NCBI GenBank assembly: GCA_021817355.1
Contig: JAKAVI010000057.1
Coordinates: 1 to 5,793, forward strand
Source of the DNA: Pseudomonadota bacterium
GTDB taxonomy: Bacteria; Pseudomonadota; Alphaproteobacteria; Micropepsales; Micropepsaceae
Reading direction: 5' to 3'
DNA: 5,793 nt
The notes under the pieces were generated by a model that saw only the letters and a program-made list of their open reading frames with translations, was not told where the DNA came from and made no database searches. Shown here one piece after another: positions 1 through 5,171 of the stretch. The position numbers and the translations under genes were made by a program. Numbering within the stretch: position 1 is the stretch's first letter; each line of letters opens with the position of its first letter.

Positions 1-344
1 TAGTGATGGCCGCCCGGGCCCTTCGGCAGTCAAAGAGAGGAACCGAAAGGCGCGACCTCGATGAACCCGGGCAGCACGGCCATCACCATGAGGCGCCCTT
101 CCTGCCCGGGTCGCGTCAGGGCCTCAGGCCCGGCTGCGCAGGCACGCAGGCCCGTGCACAAAACGCAAAGTCGAGCTCACCCGTTCACCGGCCTTGACAC
201 ACTCCCCTGCCAGGAACGAGGGCAACACGCCCATGTGGCTGCCCTCAAGGCGCTCCGGTCAAATCTTCCACCTCCCCAAGGCCCAAGGATCAGGGCGCGG
301 TTACAAGCCACGCCCAAGGCGTTCTGGCACAGGCCTGAGCCACA
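1..344. other. GC-rich region without a convincing gene
   Basis: No frame on either strand gives a protein-like translation with a ribosome binding site. The plus-strand frames open here are rich in Pro, Arg, Ala and His without domain character, and the longest runs antisense into the gene that ends at 345. There are short dyads typical of GC-rich intergenic DNA: a 13-nt odd palindrome (GGGCCT-C-AGGCCC, 119-131) and a near-perfect hairpin at 293-315 (arms GGGCGCGG and CCACGCCC). The hairpin lies about 30 nt beyond the stop codon of the minus-strand gene but has no T-run on that strand, so I do not call it a terminator. A GGAAC occurs at 39-43 without a matching -10 element. Confidence 0.5.
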
Positions 345-647
345 TCATGTCCCTGGCGGCTTGGCAAAGTCCGCGTCGATCTGCTGCTCGAAACTTGCCA
401 CGTAATCAAGGAGTGAGCTGTGGTCGCGCTCAAGTTCCGCGCGGATCAATTCCCAGCTCGTACCTGATTTGATGGCCGCAAAGACACGCGCATTGAGGCG
501 CTTCTGGCGTTCATCAATATCGCTTGCCACACGTTCGAAGTCGTCGGTGAACTGGCCATGCTCCTTCAATTGCCGGATGCGTTCGTCAAGGCGGCAAGAC
601 AAGGAGGCCAGAGCCTGGTCGAATTCCGTGCGGTCATTCGTGGGCAC
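345..647 (-). CDS. small helical cytosolic protein of unknown function (100 aa)
   Basis: I do not recognise a family. The product is 100 residues, charged and almost certainly all-helical. It has heptad-like stretches at about residues 8-30 (QALASLSCRLDERIRQL) and 36-60, and a second helix pair around 64-92 (WELIRAELERDHSSLLDYV). There is no signal peptide or membrane segment. The start is GTG: an AGGAG Shine-Dalgarno sits 6 nt upstream, which fixes the start. Codon third positions are GC-rich, as expected for a real gene, and the antisense frames are not protein-like. It lies 185 nt downstream of the DUF3309 gene on the same strand and could be its own unit. A possible but imperfect EcfG-type promoter (GGAAC-N16-CGGT, 676-700) lies just upstream. 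Small helical proteins of this kind are common beside alphaproteobacterial stress genes, but the function is unknown. Confidence 0.75.
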   Translation of the reverse strand: MPTNDRTEFDQALASLSCRLDERIRQLKEHGQFTDDFERVASDIDERQKRLNARVFAAIKSGTSWELIRAELERDHSSLLDYVASFEQQIDADFAKPPGT

Positions 648-675
648 ACTCAGCTCCTATGATAACAGGCAAGGT

Positions 676-700
676 ACCGGCCGTTCGGCCCTCCCGTTCC
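676..700 (-). promoter_or_regulatory. possible weak EcfG-type promoter for the 100-aa gene
   Basis: On the minus strand GGAAC (700-696) is followed after 16 nt by CGGT (679-676). The EcfG consensus of Alphaproteobacteria is GGAAC-N16/17-CGTT, so the -35 and spacing fit and the -10 has one mismatch at a normally conserved T. Transcription would start near 668, about 20 nt before the GTG at 647. The position is sensible, but a four-base -10 with a mismatch is weak evidence. Confidence 0.25.
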
Positions 701-832
701 GGTCCGCGCAAAGTCCGGGTGCCGCCAAGGGCCATCCTCCAGAACATCCGCTCCATTATGCGCGAACCTGGGTCAGCCTGCCTTCAGGCCCGTTCAACTC
801 CTCCGCCACGGCATACCCGGGCGGGAACCCGA

Positions 833-994
833 TCAAACCCGGCCCATAAGGACCAGAACGACGAAGACAATCAGCACAATGCCGATGATGCCGATACCGC
901 CATGGCCGTAACCGTAACCATAGCCTCCGAAACGGCCGCTGATGCCACCCAAAAGGAGAAGCACAAGAATGACGATGAGAATGGTACCGAGCAT
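833..994 (-). CDS. DUF3309-type membrane micro-protein (53 aa)
   Basis: A 53-residue hydrophobic peptide that begins MLGTILIVILVLLLLGG, has a Gly/Tyr-rich centre (FGGYGYGYGHGG) and ends in a second hydrophobic stretch (IVLIVFVVLVLMGRV). This two-helix layout, with the MLGTIL start and the LxGRV-type end, matches the DUF3309 family of short alphaproteobacterial proteins as I know it; their function is unknown. It is probably a two-pass inner-membrane hairpin. The ATG is preceded by GGAG 11 nt upstream, a rather long spacing. It lies 117 nt downstream of the 48-residue membrane peptide on the same strand. The gap contains two dyads (1088-1104 and 1015-1027), so it may be read through from the EcfG-driven operon or have its own promoter. 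Antisense frames also stay open here, but their products are not protein-like. Confidence 0.8.
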   Translation of the reverse strand: MLGTILIVILVLLLLGGISGRFGGYGYGYGHGGIGIIGIVLIVFVVLVLMGRV

Positions 995-1014
995 GACAAC
1001 ATTTTCTCCAAAAG

Positions 1015-1027
1015 TGTCGCTCCGACA
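1015..1027. repeat. short perfect dyad upstream of the DUF3309 gene
   Basis: TGTCG-CTC-CGACA is a perfect 5-3-5 inverted repeat about 20 nt before the DUF3309 start codon, just upstream of its Shine-Dalgarno. It could be an operator or an mRNA hairpin near the ribosome site. A dyad this short can occur by chance. Confidence 0.3.
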
Positions 1028-1087
1028 ATTCCTGGGCAGTCGGTATGCGACTTGATGGTCCTATTGATCGCCGAAGATGACAGCCGC

Positions 1088-1104
1088 GCACCGCTGACCG
1101 GTGC
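1088..1104 (-). terminator. terminator-like hairpin after the 48-aa gene, no T-run
   Basis: GCACCG-N5-CGGTGC forms a perfect 6-bp stem starting 7 nt after the stop codon of the 48-residue peptide gene. No T-tract follows on the minus strand, so it is not a canonical intrinsic terminator. It might stabilise the 3' end of the upstream message or partly attenuate read-through into the DUF3309 gene. Confidence 0.35.
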
Positions 1105-1111
1105 CTGTGAC

Positions 1112-1258
1112 CTACTTCTTTTCCACGGAGATGCTGTTGTGCCCGACGCTAAGTTCGATGCCGGAGCTCTTTTGCCGCTTCTGATAGTAGAGATAGCCGA
1201 GCACAATGGCCGCAACGGCCAGCACACCGATGATCAGGTAGGCTGTGTTGCGGGTCAT
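1112..1258 (-). CDS. single-pass membrane peptide (48 aa)
   Basis: A 48-residue peptide: a short N-terminus (MTRNTAY), one hydrophobic helix at about residues 7-25 (LIIGVLAVAAIVLGYLYY), a basic stretch (QKRQKS) and a short tail ending NSISVEKK. By the positive-inside rule the basic C-terminal side should face the cytoplasm. Similar 'MxRNTxYLxIGxL...' peptides occur in Rhizobiales as hypothetical proteins; this is from memory, not a search. The ATG is 15 nt after the stop of the upstream lipoprotein gene and has a GGAG motif 3 nt before it, so the two are almost certainly co-transcribed. Function is unknown; envelope stress is inferred from the EcfG promoter ahead of the operon. Confidence 0.75.
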   Translation of the reverse strand: MTRNTAYLIIGVLAVAAIVLGYLYYQKRQKSSGIELSVGHNSISVEKK

Positions 1259-1273
1259 CGCGTCTCCGTCGGG

Positions 1274-1654
1274 TTAATGACTGTTGTCATTGGGGTTATT
1301 GCGATCGTGGCCGTCCTGCTGATCATAGGGTGCTTGATGATTGTAGTTTTCAGGTGGCCGCTCCCGATTGCGATACTCGGTGCGGATCTGGTTGCTGCCC
1401 GGGAAGGGGTTGTGGCGGAAGTGTTCGCCATTGTCGCGTTGGTAACGCTGGTTCTGATCCAGGTAATAGAAGTGGCCATCATCAGCCCAATAGCCACCTC
1501 TGTATGGCCCGTAATAGCCATCATAATAGCCCCCCGCGTAGGCGCTATTGGAGTAGTTGTTGGAATAATTGCGACCATGTCCGTTATAGCCGGCGCAGCC
1601 CGAAAGCAGCAGGACCGCCGTGCCGCTACAAAGTAGTGCTGAACGTATCTTCAT
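1274..1654 (-). CDS. Tyr/Asn-rich envelope lipoprotein (126 aa)
   Basis: The N-terminus (MKIRSALLCSGTAVLLLSGC) is a lipoprotein signal with lipobox LSGC, so Cys20 should be lipidated after signal peptidase II cleavage. The mature part is low-complexity: a Tyr/Gly/Asn-rich segment (residues 23-58, with GGYYDGYYGPYRGGYW), a core with DDGHFYYLDQNQRYQRDNGEHFR (59-80, in two halves), and a polar Asn/Asp/His tail. It is probably anchored in the outer membrane. The reading frame extends upstream to 1819, but GGAGG 5 nt before the ATG at 1654 and the start of the signal sequence fix this start. An EcfG promoter lies about 130 nt upstream, so it is probably a general-stress gene. It heads an operon with the 48-residue membrane peptide. 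No enzymatic role can be seen. Confidence 0.85.
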   Translation of the reverse strand: MKIRSALLCSGTAVLLLSGCAGYNGHGRNYSNNYSNSAYAGGYYDGYYGPYRGGYWADDGHFYYLDQNQRYQRDNGEHFRHNPFPGSNQIRTEYRNRERPPENYNHQAPYDQQDGHDRNNPNDNSH

Positions 1655-1786
1655 CTCGTCCTCCACTTGGGTTGGTGGTGAAGTTGCTGCGAATTTCGAA
1701 ATCGACCGCAAGAGTGGGGTCTGCCGTGTCGTTGGACGAAGCGGCGGAATCCAGAAAGCGCTAAAAGCGGCCGTTGCGTCTGGATT

Positions 1787-1811
1787 AACGCCCCATTCAT
1801 GTACAGGTTCC
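1787..1811 (-). promoter_or_regulatory. EcfG (general stress sigma factor) promoter
   Basis: On the minus strand GGAAC (1811-1807) is followed by exactly 16 nt and CGTT (1790-1787). This is a perfect match to the established EcfG/sigma-EcfG consensus GGAAC-N16/17-CGTT of Alphaproteobacteria. It points at the lipoprotein gene; transcription would start near 1780, leaving a 5' UTR of roughly 125 nt. The -35 element lies within the last codons of the histidine kinase gene and the kinase stop codon falls in the spacer, so kinase and downstream operon are tightly packed. Confidence 0.8.
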
Positions 1812-2624
1812 ACCGTCATCCCGGGTTAGCGATGCGAACGGCGTAAATGACACGACGGCTTGCACGCGCCCGCCTTCGCTGCCGGCATCTATGGACAGCT
1901 TTGCCCCGATGTGCCGGCAAAGAGACTCGATTATGACCAAGCCAAGTCCGCCCTGGCGGTCATCTTCCTTCGCCTTCGCTGGTATGGCGCCCGCATTGCA
2001 GACAGAAAGCGTATGGCCGGTGTCGGCACTGTGCGAGAGATTGACGACAATTCTCCCATCGCCGTGCTTGACCGCATTCATGATCAGTTCGCTCGCAATG
2101 CACCCAAGCGGAACTGCGATGGTGGCGGGCAGGTCCAGATCGACCCCCTCGACGAGGACAGCCTGGTTCTTGACACTGTCCGCGGTGACCATGGCGGAAA
2201 AATCGTCACAAAGGTCCATAAGAAATTTCTTCATCGCGATGGCAGCGGAACGGTCAGGAAAATTGAGGCGCTGGTGAATGTGCCCGATCATGCTGATCCG
2301 CCGGGATGCGGCGGCCAGCTGGGCGGCGGTTTCGGAGTGTGCAGCGCTGCGGCTCTGGAGCGAGAGCACGCTGGCAACCATTTGTATGCCGTTCAATAAG
2401 CGATGGCATTTTTCCTGATAGAGCAGGTCCTGCTTCTGAAGCGAGTTACTCTGCTGACGAACTCTTGCTTTCTCAACCGCCAGCGCGGCGCGCAGTCTGG
2501 CCTCACCACGCTGGCTGAGCCATAATTTCTGCTTATAGTCGGCGATGGTTGCTTTGGAAGAAAAATTAAACGTGGTGATCGAAAATCTGGATCGAGCGTT
2601 ATCATGATGCGTTCCAGTGCTCAT
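1797..2624 (-). CDS. soluble HisKA_2-type sensor histidine kinase (275 aa)
   Basis: Autophosphorylating histidine kinase with no membrane segment and no recognisable sensory domain. Residues 25-70 are polar and coiled-coil-like. The H-box region (about 68-92, QEKCHRLLNGIQMVASVLSL) fits HisKA_2: His74 is the likely phosphoacceptor, with the conserved following Arg, Asn78 and Gln81. The ATPase domain follows, with an N-box (SELIMNAVKHG, 178-188) and a glycine-rich G-box (GGLGLVIIESL, about 225-235). The G1 region reads VCNAGAIP, so the usual DxGxG aspartate is Asn and the second Gly is lost. This may be a feature of the branch or may lower ATP binding. The frame allows a start at 2642, but GGAGG 8 nt before the ATG at 2624 favours that one. 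In Alphaproteobacteria such kinases often act on PhyR in the general stress response. No response regulator is adjacent, so the partner is unknown. Confidence 0.85.
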   Translation of the reverse strand: MSTGTHHDNARSRFSITTFNFSSKATIADYKQKLWLSQRGEARLRAALAVEKARVRQQSNSLQKQDLLYQEKCHRLLNGIQMVASVLSLQSRSAAHSETAAQLAAASRRISMIGHIHQRLNFPDRSAAIAMKKFLMDLCDDFSAMVTADSVKNQAVLVEGVDLDLPATIAVPLGCIASELIMNAVKHGDGRIVVNLSHSADTGHTLSVCNAGAIPAKAKEDDRQGGLGLVIIESLCRHIGAKLSIDAGSEGGRVQAVVSFTPFASLTRDDGGTCT

Positions 2625-2795
2625 ACTGCGTGCCTCCAACATATTTGGGCGAGGACGCCCTTACACTGCAGTGGGCCGGCGGCATGTATGGGCCATACCG
2701 ATACTCTCAGTGCGTGGGCGTCCGCGTCTTCCCAGCTGACACAGGTACTTTGCCTCCGGGGTAAAGGAGACGATGGCTAAAATTGCTCACTCGGG

Positions 2796-2808
2796 GCAAA
2801 TGATTTGC
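2796..2808. repeat. 13-bp palindrome between kinase and Crp/Fnr genes
   Basis: GCAAAT-G-ATTTGC is a perfect 6-1-6 dyad, and it overlaps the end of a looser one (TTGCTC-N5-GGGCAA, 2783-2799). It lies 25 nt downstream of the Crp/Fnr stop codon and about 170 nt upstream of the kinase start. Without a T-run it is not a clear terminator. It could be an operator in the kinase promoter region. The half-sites do not match the classical FNR (TTGAT) or CRP (TGTGA) half-sites. Confidence 0.4.
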
Positions 2809-2832
2809 TGATTGCGGTCACGCGTTGAACCA

Positions 2833-3504
2833 TCAAGTACCAATGCCTGGCTGGTCATGCAGCACGACGTTAAGCAGCGAGCGATGGATTTCGATGTGGC
2901 CGTTGTAGCTGATAAAGCCAAGCCTGCGGAATTTGTTCATGAAAAAGCTCACGCGCGAGCGCGTGGTTCCGATCATTTCGGCAAGCGTTTCCTGGCTGAC
3001 CTTCGCGATCATCGGCTGGGGCGGGCCTTCGCTGCCGTAATTGGCCATCATCAGCAACAGGCGGGCAAGGCGCTTCTCGCTGGAATTGAACAGCTGGTCC
3101 ACAAGGTCCGCTTCGACACGGATGGTGCGGTTTAAAAGATGGGAGATAAAAAGTTCGGAAAATGCCGGCTCACCATGGAGGATGCGCGAAATAGCAGTCA
3201 GTTCGATACGCATGATGGTGGCGCCCGTCATGGCGGTAACCGTTGATGTGCGTAACGTCTGACCAGCGAGGCAACCTTCACCGAAGAAGTCCGTGGCTCC
3301 CAGCATGGCCACAACCGCTTCCTTGCCCTGCGCAGAAACGACGGTGAGCTTCACTTTGCCCTTCTGGATATAGAAGACCGAGTCAGCGCTATCGCCTTGG
3401 GCAAAAATTGTCTGAGCTGGATCAAAGTGCATAACGCTGCGGCCTTCCCCCACTCTGGATAGAAAGTCTGCTGGATCGAAGGCGCGGCGGTCTTGCTTCG
3501 GCAC
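2833..3504 (-). CDS. Crp/Fnr-family transcriptional regulator (223 aa)
   Basis: A typical Crp/Fnr protein. The cyclic-nucleotide-binding-like beta-barrel spans about residues 20-110 (FAQGDSADSVFYIQKGKVKL at 34-53, and FFGEGCLAGQTLRTSTVTA at 73-91 in the position of the phosphate-binding cassette). A dimerisation helix follows at about 112-142, then a C-terminal winged helix-turn-helix at about 152-216 (SQETLAEMIGTTRSRVSFFM). There is only one cysteine (Cys78), so it is not an Fe-S oxygen sensor like FNR; the ligand cannot be read from sequence. The start is GTG at 3504, the only possible one upstream of the conserved FDPADFL segment because an in-frame TAG lies 12 nt before it. No good Shine-Dalgarno is visible. 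The nearby dyad at 3615-3645 is a candidate control site. It is upstream of the kinase gene but separated from it by about 210 nt. Confidence 0.92.
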   Translation of the reverse strand: MPKQDRRAFDPADFLSRVGEGRSVMHFDPAQTIFAQGDSADSVFYIQKGKVKLTVVSAQGKEAVVAMLGATDFFGEGCLAGQTLRTSTVTAMTGATIMRIELTAISRILHGEPAFSELFISHLLNRTIRVEADLVDQLFNSSEKRLARLLLMMANYGSEGPPQPMIAKVSQETLAEMIGTTRSRVSFFMNKFRRLGFISYNGHIEIHRSLLNVVLHDQPGIGT

Positions 3505-3597
3505 GAAGGCGGCCTATTGGGTTCTGTATTGCTGCAGAAGTATAGAGTATCAGGCCTTAAAATATAAGCCGCAGAACCGAACTGATTAGCCCGAAAG

Positions 3598-3606
3598 TGA
3601 CATAAT
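3598..3606 (+). promoter_or_regulatory. possible extended -10 promoter reading rightward
   Basis: TG-A-CATAAT fits an extended -10 element (CATAAT matches TATAAT at five of six bases), in the only AT-rich part of the region. No good -35 is present at 17 nt. A transcript would begin near 3613, directly before the dyad at 3615-3645. On the other strand TATTAT (3607-3602) could serve as a -10 for the Crp/Fnr gene, with the dyad then covering its -35 area. Confidence 0.25.
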
Positions 3607-3614
3607 AATCGTCG

Positions 3615-3645
3615 TTGCCATGAGTAGAAATACTCATTTTGGCAA
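3615..3645. repeat. strong interrupted dyad with GAAA loop
   Basis: Inner arms TGAGTA (3621-3626) and TACTCA (3631-3636) enclose GAAA. Outer arms TTGCCA (3615-3620) and TGGCAA (3640-3645) continue the symmetry after a three-T bulge. Together they make 12 matched base pairs. As DNA it looks like an operator for a dimeric regulator upstream of the Crp/Fnr gene. As plus-strand RNA it would be a stable hairpin with a GNRA-type GAAA loop. Confidence 0.6.
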
Positions 3646-3726
3646 GGAGTGCGACCTTTCTCCTCAGGAAGTGTATTTGTCCGTCGCGATCAAAGTGTTG
3701 GGCGCAGATCCCATGGGCAGGTCTAA

Positions 3727-4038
3727 GCTGAAACTCAGACATCTGCTTTGGAAGATGCTGCTGCTGGCGCCACGCGGCTCATGGAGGAGAGGGAGGCTGC
3801 ACGGATGGAGGCTGCGCGGAGCGAAATCTCAGCTCGCACATGGTGCACACCAAAGAGGTCTTGGGCCATGGGCCAAGGCGGCCATCGAGGTCCTTATTCG
3901 CTGATGTACAATATTGCTCAGACAATCTTTGGTGATGCGTCCAGCGTCATGGACGAGCGTCGGCATTTTCTTTTTCCTGCGGCAAAGGCTCGCCAGCGAT
4001 CCGGGACCAAAGCGTACTTTGGTGTCCAATGTGGGTGA
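3727..4038 (+). other. possible gene remnant with helical repeat
   Basis: After a stop at 3724-3726 this frame is open for 103 codons. Its first third is protein-like: an amphipathic helix (SALEDAAAGATRLMEEREAA) with a doubled EAARM/EAARS unit. The doubling comes from a 15-bp imperfect tandem repeat at 3792-3821 (13 of 15 bases match). The rest (RTWCTPKRSWAMGQGGHRG onward) is not protein-like. No Shine-Dalgarno precedes TTG 3748 or the later ATG codons. It may be a decayed gene fragment or simply an open frame in GC-rich DNA. Confidence 0.2.
4007..4022. repeat. perfect 6-4-6 dyad upstream of the RcnB-like gene
   Basis: CCAAAG-CGTA-CTTTGG, with a further GGA/TCC match outside a two-base bulge. 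It lies about 155 nt before the RcnB-like start codon. It is a candidate operator or RNA hairpin; no T-tract follows on either strand. Confidence 0.4.
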
Positions 4039-4097
4039 TCTTGACTGAAACCGGTGGCAGTTGCGGGGCGAACGCACGGAGTTCGTCGGTGCAGCTG

Positions 4098-4116
4098 TCT
4101 TGCGTGGATCGCAAGA
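4098..4116. repeat. perfect 7-5-7 dyad upstream of the RcnB-like gene
   Basis: TCTTGCG-TGGAT-CGCAAGA is a perfect inverted repeat about 60 nt before the ATG at 4176. It is the right distance to lie in the promoter or the 5' UTR, so it could bind a repressor or fold in the leader RNA. No T-run follows. Confidence 0.45.
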
Positions 4117-4175
4117 TGAAAGCTCATGACTTGGGACGGCGTTCATGGCCTTCGACGGCGATAAGGTGAAATTTG

Positions 4176-5171
4176 ATGAAACGACTTCTGACGACGGCAC
4201 TGACGCTGACGGTGTTGAGCGGTACCGTGGTCATCGCGCAGCCGGAGCCTCGGCCTCAACCTGACGCCAGCCAGTGGGGCGATCCCGCCCAACAACAGGG
4301 TAACCACCGGGACTGGCGCCGCCGTCACGCTGCCGACAAAAAGCCGATCGAGCTGAGAAAGGGCGGGCAGAGGCCTAACGACAAGAGAGCCTTCGGGCAG
4401 AGAGACAACCAAGGAAGCCAGGCGCCGGGAAGTCCCTGGCAGGACAACCGCAACAGGATGCGCGGCGCAGAAAATGGCCGCTTCAATGGTGTAGACCCTG
4501 GCAATATGCGGCGATGGTCGCGTGGGGACCGTTTGCCCGCGCAGTACCGGCAGCGTCGCTACTATGTGAACGACTGGCAGCAAAATGGTCTTAGCAGGCC
4601 GCCGCGTGGCTATCATTGGCTGCGCGACGACCACAACGACTTCTTTCTGGCGGCGATTTCGACCGGACTGATCTCCTCGGCGATTTACCCGGGAAACCGA
4701 GAGCAGATGTGGAACGAGCGCTATCACCGCACCTACACCTATCATGATGATGTGAACTACCGGCAGTGCCGCAATGCACTGAACCCCACAGGAACAATTG
4801 TCGGCGCCATGATTGGCGGCCTGCTTGGCCATGCGACCAGTGGCGGGCGCACGGGCGCGACCGTTGCGGGTGTCGTGGTGGGAGGCGCGGTCGGGGCCGC
4901 GCTCACCAGCAACTTCAATTGTGAAGATCGCAGCTATGCCTACAGGACCTATTACACCGGCTTCAATTCCGGGCGTGCCAACCGGAGCTATGGGTGGCGT
5001 AACCCCCAAGATGACCATCGCGGTACGCTCCGCGTGGGACGCTTCTACAACGACCCCGATGGCTTTCGCTGTGTGACCTTCAGTCAGACGGCCTATATCG
5101 GCCGAAGGCGGCAGATCGCAGACGGCAATGCCTGCCGGCAGCCGGATGGCACCTGGGCGGTGCTGAAATAG
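4176..5171 (+). CDS. exported RcnB / glycine-zipper / 17-kDa-antigen-like protein (331 aa)
   Basis: An exported envelope protein with three recognisable parts. A signal peptide covers residues 1-21 (MKRLLTTALTLTVLSG..., probable cleavage after VIA, before QPEP). A polar, Gln/Arg-rich linker runs to about 112. An RcnB-like domain follows at about 116-170 (RGDRLPAQYRQ, YYVNDWQQNGLSRPPRGYHW, FFLAAISTGLI); E. coli RcnB is a periplasmic protein linked to nickel/cobalt balance. Residues 206-245 form a glycine zipper (GTIVGAMIGGLLGH, GATVAGVVVGGAVGAAL), a membrane-inserting motif. The C-terminal 275-331 (RVGRFYNDPDGFRCVTFSQT, then ACRQPDGTWAVL) resembles the tail of rickettsial 17-kDa surface antigens. 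ATG 4176 is chosen over TTG 4173 because AGGTG lies 7 nt upstream. No metal gene is near, so a metal role is unproven. Two dyads precede it. Confidence 0.88.
   Translation: MKRLLTTALTLTVLSGTVVIAQPEPRPQPDASQWGDPAQQQGNHRDWRRRHAADKKPIELRKGGQRPNDKRAFGQRDNQGSQAPGSPWQDNRNRMRGAENGRFNGVDPGNMRRWSRGDRLPAQYRQRRYYVNDWQQNGLSRPPRGYHWLRDDHNDFFLAAISTGLISSAIYPGNREQMWNERYHRTYTYHDDVNYRQCRNALNPTGTIVGAMIGGLLGHATSGGRTGATVAGVVVGGAVGAALTSNFNCEDRSYAYRTYYTGFNSGRANRSYGWRNPQDDHRGTLRVGRFYNDPDGFRCVTFSQTAYIGRRRQIADGNACRQPDGTWAVLK

Larger units (their letters stand above)
3505..4175. other. long region without a secure gene; promoters, dyads, possible remnants
   Basis: About 670 nt separate the Crp/Fnr start from the RcnB-like gene. 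The first part (about 3540-3640) is AT-rich and promoter-like. Next comes the interrupted dyad at 3615-3645, then a stretch where two plus-strand frames are open. Frame A (3620-3904, 94 aa) starts with an ATG buried in the dyad and lacks a Shine-Dalgarno. Frame B (3727-4038) begins with a helical segment. Neither resembles a family I know. Minus-strand frames here (3557-3742, 3829-4200) also lack ribosome sites. The last part holds dyads at 4007-4022 and 4098-4116 and the leader of the RcnB-like gene. I see no transposase or tRNA. Confidence 0.6.

Noticed and set aside
61..405. 114-codon plus-strand open frame at the left edge
   Set aside because: Pro/Arg/His-rich translation without domain character, no ribosome site, and it runs antisense into the 100-aa gene.
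824..828. GGAAC on the plus strand, considered as an EcfG -35 (also at 39, 213, 4711 and 4789)
   Set aside because: None has CGTT at 16 or 17 nt downstream, and none precedes a plausible plus-strand gene at the right distance.
659..1636. 325-codon plus-strand open frame
   Set aside because: It is antisense to the DUF3309, 48-aa and lipoprotein genes. Its hydrophobic part is the complement of Tyr/Asn/Gly-rich codons and it has no Shine-Dalgarno.
1860..2399. 179-codon plus-strand open frame
   Set aside because: It lies antisense within the histidine kinase gene, whose motifs are unmistakable.
2764..2811. 12-codon plus-strand mini-ORF (MAKIAHSGQMIC) with AAGGAG before its ATG
   Set aside because: The Shine-Dalgarno match is good but the spacing is short, no plus-strand gene follows that it could lead, and the frame is too short to judge.
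3557..3742. 61-codon minus-strand frame just upstream of the Crp/Fnr gene
   Set aside because: No Shine-Dalgarno before its ATG, atypical codon use, and it spans the dyad and AT-rich promoter area.
4041..4046. TTGACT as a sigma-70 -35 for the RcnB-like gene
   Set aside because: The sequence at the expected -10 position (about 4064-4069) is GC-rich, with no resemblance to TATAAT.
3829..4200. 123-codon minus-strand frame
   Set aside because: Translation is Ser/Pro/Arg-rich and not protein-like. It overlaps the leader and start of the RcnB-like gene and has no convincing ribosome site.
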